A stretch of 7,943 nucleotides of DNA from JBEKDJ01 sp050014415 (lineage in GTDB: Bacteria; Desulfobacterota; BSN033; UBA1163): assembly GCA_050014415.1 (NCBI GenBank), contig JBEKDJ010000218.1:1-7943 (forward strand), in the 5' to 3' direction. Positions 6,069 through 7,943 of this stretch are shown one piece after another. The position numbers and the translations under genes are program-made. The notes below the pieces were generated by a model, which did not search any database, was not told the DNA's origin, and saw only the letters and a list, made by a program, of their open reading frames with translations. Each line of letters begins with the position of its first letter. The stretch's first letter is position 1.

Positions 6069-6539
6069 TTAAACTCCACCACGTGCAGGCATGAGATTCC
6101 GCAATTCTGCCATTCGCATGAACCATCCGAACCACCACCTGAGTACTCCATTCCAATCCTTCATAACCCACATTGTGGAAACCATTGCCAATGATATAAA
6201 CAGAAACCAGATGAAAATGATGATGGAACGATCAATCCAGTTTGTAGTTTTCTTTCGATTCATGGCTATTTTCCGACAATCAGTCAAGACCCCGGACGGG
6301 ATCATCTTTCTGAATGCCAATACAACGCCCAGTGGAACCAAGACAAGATGATCCAGATACCCTATAATAGGAATGGAACTTAGGAACTTGTCTATGGGAC
6401 TGAAGGCATATCCCAGGACGCAAACAATGAGAATCTTGGCATACCAAGGAACTCGGGGATGCCTGTGGTAAATGGCGTAGGTCTCCATTTTGAGCTGGTC
6501 TGCTCGTCGTTTCCAGGGATTATGAAGTTTCGTTCTCAT
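6069..6539 (-). CDS. DUF1232 (YkvA-like) membrane protein
   Basis: A 156-residue protein whose N-terminal half carries the DUF1232 core: PWYAKILIVCVLGYAFSPID at 31-50 and IPIIGYLDHLVLVPLG at 56-71. The family is widespread and of unknown role; members are small membrane proteins. Two consensus acidic spots differ: the usual 'SPIDLIPDFIP' reads SPIDKFLSSIP and the usual 'GYLDDL' reads GYLDHL. A C-terminal extension adds a third hydrophobic segment at about 103-126 and a Trp/Met-rich tail (WWFGWFMRM). The start is well set by AGAGGAGG at 6546-6553, with 6 bases to the ATG. It precedes the histidine kinase gene by 51 bases on the same strand, so the two may be co-transcribed; whether the kinase senses something linked to this protein is speculation. 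Confidence 0.85.
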   Translation of the reverse strand: MRTKLHNPWKRRADQLKMETYAIYHRHPRVPWYAKILIVCVLGYAFSPIDKFLSSIPIIGYLDHLVLVPLGVVLAFRKMIPSGVLTDCRKIAMNRKKTTNWIDRSIIIFIWFLFISLAMVSTMWVMKDWNGVLRWWFGWFMRMAELRNLMPARGGV

Positions 6540-6545
6540 TAATGG

Positions 6546-6553
6546 CCTCCTCT
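6546..6553 (-). promoter_or_regulatory. Strong ribosome binding site for the DUF1232 gene
   Basis: AGAGGAGG on the minus strand, 6 bases from the ATG at 6537-6539. It is among the best-formed translation signals in the window. Confidence 0.7.
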
Positions 6554-6651
6554 GTAAAAATCAGAATTGGCATTGCACATAACCCGAGAGATTCTTTGGA
6601 GTGAAGCGTCCGAGATAAAGGCTAAGAAAGAAATGAACCCATCGCGTTTTC

Positions 6652-6957
6652 TCAACAACGAAGAACGAAGTTTCTTTGACGGAGGGAAAGTGCACGGGAA
6701 AACAAACGGGAAGACTGTTCGAAGAGATTAATGCCAGGAAGGAATATAGTGAAAAAGGCGGCTGGACCGAATACCTTCAATTCGTTCTCATTACCAAGAA
6801 GCTCATCTTTTTTATCGGGATTCTCAATACTCAGGTCAAAAGAAACGAATTTAGTTTTTGAGAAGTTGGTACAACGGTGAGAAGCCGGAAGTGCCAGAAG
6901 AAAGAGAGAAATTGCTGTAACCAGAAGAATTTGTATACTTTTGGATCTTCTCTTCAT
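6652..6957 (-). CDS. Small exported protein of unknown function ending in VLRC
   Basis: A 101-residue product with a clear signal peptide: basic MKRRSKS, then a hydrophobic core IQILLVTAISLFLLALPA at 8-25, with cleavage plausible after PAS or near HRC. The mature part has a polar segment with several Asp, Glu and Asn (42-60), a hydrophobic aromatic patch FGPAAFFTIFLPGINLFE (63-80), and the end SLRQRNFVLRC with a terminal Cys. C29 and C101 could form a disulfide. No known domain is recognised. The ATG lacks a good ribosome site, which lowers confidence. It lies 112 bases upstream of the DUF1232 gene on the same strand. It could be a lipid- or membrane-associated exported peptide. Confidence 0.55.
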   Translation of the reverse strand: MKRRSKSIQILLVTAISLFLLALPASHRCTNFSKTKFVSFDLSIENPDKKDELLGNENELKVFGPAAFFTIFLPGINLFEQSSRLFSRALSLRQRNFVLRC

Positions 6958-6975
6958 CTTTGAAATCCATGCTTG

Positions 6976-7107
6976 TTATGATTCATTGATCAGGTCAGAT
7001 TGACATATTGTGCATAAACACATATGGCACCCAAAAGCATCACAACTACCAGCCCTGATGCAATCATTGCCTTTTTCGTCGACCTTACTTCCTCTTATCT
7101 GTTTCAT
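6976..7107 (-). CDS. Doubtful Cys-rich micro-ORF (43 residues)
   Basis: The frame from the ATG at 7105-7107 to the TAA at 6976-6978 encodes 43 residues with six cysteines at 16, 22, 27, 30, 32 and 35 (GCHMCLCTICQ). There is only a distant AGGA. The same bases read in another frame give MIASGLVVVMLLGAICVYAQ, a typical signal-peptide stretch that stops after a few more codons. The cysteines may therefore be a by-product of a G/T-rich hydrophobic leader, and the stretch could be a decayed exported-protein gene instead. It ends 18 bases before the next gene starts. Confidence 0.22.
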   Translation of the reverse strand: MKQIRGSKVDEKGNDCIRAGSCDAFGCHMCLCTICQSDLINES

Positions 7108-7300
7108 TTGATGGCAATTCCTGTGCCAATCCATTTTCAAAAGAATTCAAGAACCTGATCTTCCCGAAATATTCAAAGCTTTCAGACCTTTGACAGTCAT
7201 ACAAAGTTGGCGCTTGCAAAGAACGAGGCCTTAAGGCTCAGTTTCAAACCGGAATGCTTTGTCGATCTTTCCAAAGCAGTAAATTGTTTTCTTGTTTGAT

Positions 7301-7344
7301 TTCGACTAATAATAAATTTCGACAAGTTTGATGATCAATTCGAC
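7301..7344. repeat. Three direct TTCGAC repeats
   Basis: TTCGAC occurs at 7301-7306, 7318-7323 and 7339-7344, with start-to-start spacings of 17 and 21 bases, about two helical turns each. They sit in A/T-rich DNA and overlap a possible promoter. This is compatible with a regulator-binding cluster but could be chance. Confidence 0.4.
7309..7338 (-). promoter_or_regulatory. Possible sigma-70-type promoter
   Basis: On the minus strand, TTGATC (7333-7338, 4 of 6 matches to TTGACA) is followed after 18 bases by TATTAT (7309-7314, 5 of 6 matches to TATAAT). It points toward the small exported protein and DUF1232 genes, but is about 350 bases from the first confident start. It lies among the TTCGAC repeats, which would suit regulated use. 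Confidence 0.3.
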
Positions 7345-7426
7345 AGAAATTTCCAGGCGGATGACCTCTTCAGCCCCAGGTTCGGATTTTAGTACGTCAC
7401 TAAATAAGAAGGGTAATCTTCATGCC

Positions 7427-7943
7427 TTAGAATCCCCTTTCCTTTAACCTTCTTTCTTTTTCCTTTTGTTTTTCATAGTCTCTTCTCTCGTCCCTAATCT
7501 TTGTGGAATTGATGCTGAGAGTCCCCTTATGGCGATCCTTGGAATATGACAACCACATATCCGTGTTTTTGCCCCACCAAGCATATAATGCCCCAGTATG
7601 TTCTGCCGTAGATCCTTCTCTTCCCGCCCTTTTACCCATCTTTCTTACACTTCCCTCAAACTCATGAGCTTTTCCAAATTGTTCAAATAACTCTTTTTTC
7701 AGAGCTTCAAAGTTCTCCTCACCCTTATAGTCAATCCATACACTCTCGAAGTCGCCCATCCAAAATGAATAAAACATGTTTTCGAGCTTTGCCTCACCTA
7801 TTGCTAAGGTATCCCCTTTTCTTGTATACCAGATCAAGTCATTATTAGAAGATTTGTCTTGTTCAACTTTCTCCATGTCTTTCAACGTAGATATCTCGGT
7901 TCCCCACTTGATGTCCCTGAAGCCGTCTAGGTCCGGGCGAGGC
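7427..7943 (-). CDS. Unrecognised protein with FRDIKWGT motif (5' end beyond window edge)
   Basis: The frame stays open to the right edge, giving 171 visible residues. A TTG at 7883-7885 could be mistaken for a start, but the upstream in-frame residues DGFRDIKWGTEISTL look like genuine coding sequence, so the true start is outside. 'FRxIKWGTxIxxL' near the N-terminus of the visible part, then an alternation of beta-like stretches (FYSFWMGDFESVWIDYKG), an amphipathic helix (NFEALKKELFEQFGK), and an aromatic strand (GALYAWWGKNTDMWLSYS), resembles small exported unknowns I have seen in deltaproteobacterial-type genomes, usually behind a signal peptide. The C-terminus is highly charged (DERRDYEKQKEKERRLKE). 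There are no cysteines and no known catalytic motif. The function is unknown. Confidence 0.8.
   Translation of the reverse strand, partial: PRPDLDGFRDIKWGTEISTLKDMEKVEQDKSSNNDLIWYTRKGDTLAIGEAKLENMFYSFWMGDFESVWIDYKGEENFEALKKELFEQFGKAHEFEGSVRKMGKRAGREGSTAEHTGALYAWWGKNTDMWLSYSKDRHKGTLSINSTKIRDERRDYEKQKEKERRLKERGF

Larger units (their letters stand above)
7108..7426. other. Gene-free intergenic stretch
   Basis: No frame on either strand looks coding. It holds the TTCGAC direct repeats at 7301-7344 and a possible minus-strand promoter, both listed separately. No convincing terminator for the gene ending at 7427 was found. Confidence 0.5.

Noticed and set aside
5977..6171. Minus-strand 64-codon frame between DUF1232 and kinase genes
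   Set aside because: It overlaps the DUF1232 C-terminus in another frame and runs into the kinase start; no ribosome site or motif.

Overview
The window looks like chromosomal DNA of a free-living Gram-negative-type bacterium of moderate G+C. The mix of a divergent RpoD-family sigma factor, a CxxC/CxxC small zinc ribbon, a DUF1232 protein, an OmpH/Skp-like remnant and many small secreted or Cys-rich unknowns suggests an uncultured Desulfobacterota, Nitrospirota or Methylomirabilota-like lineage. That assignment is inference. All convincing genes lie on the minus strand, so transcription runs right to left. I saw no tRNA, rRNA, CRISPR array, insertion sequence or phage gene.

Right to left: the window opens inside a gene for an unrecognised protein with a WGT-type motif (7427-7943, start beyond the edge). 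A 319-base stretch follows with three TTCGAC direct repeats and a possible promoter, then a doubtful Cys-rich micro-ORF (6976-7107) and a small exported protein (6652-6957). Next come a DUF1232 membrane protein (6069-6539) and a membrane sensor histidine kinase with no response regulator in view (4893-6017). Downstream is a decayed tract (4066-4806) holding an OmpH/Skp N-terminal fragment, a 77-residue Cys-rich ORF and the C-terminal part of an exported protein. All three are in one reading frame, separated by stop codons. Then come a sigma-70 family factor (2538-3752), a 51-residue zinc-ribbon protein (2254-2409), a 501-residue membrane protein ending in a (p)ppGpp synthetase domain (545-2050), and the N-terminal half of methylglyoxal synthase (1-257).

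The standout is the 545-2050 gene. It joins a receptor module of the kind normally seen in histidine kinases (TM, extracytoplasmic domain, TM, HAMP) to a RelA/SpoT-type alarmone synthetase domain with its key motifs intact. It has no HD hydrolase domain and no TGS or ACT regulatory region. If expressed, it would be a transmembrane receptor whose output is (p)ppGpp. The neighbouring sigma factor, which has substitutions at the residues that read the -10 element, and the methylglyoxal synthase gene fit a loose stress or metabolic-control theme, but nothing in the sequence proves they work together.
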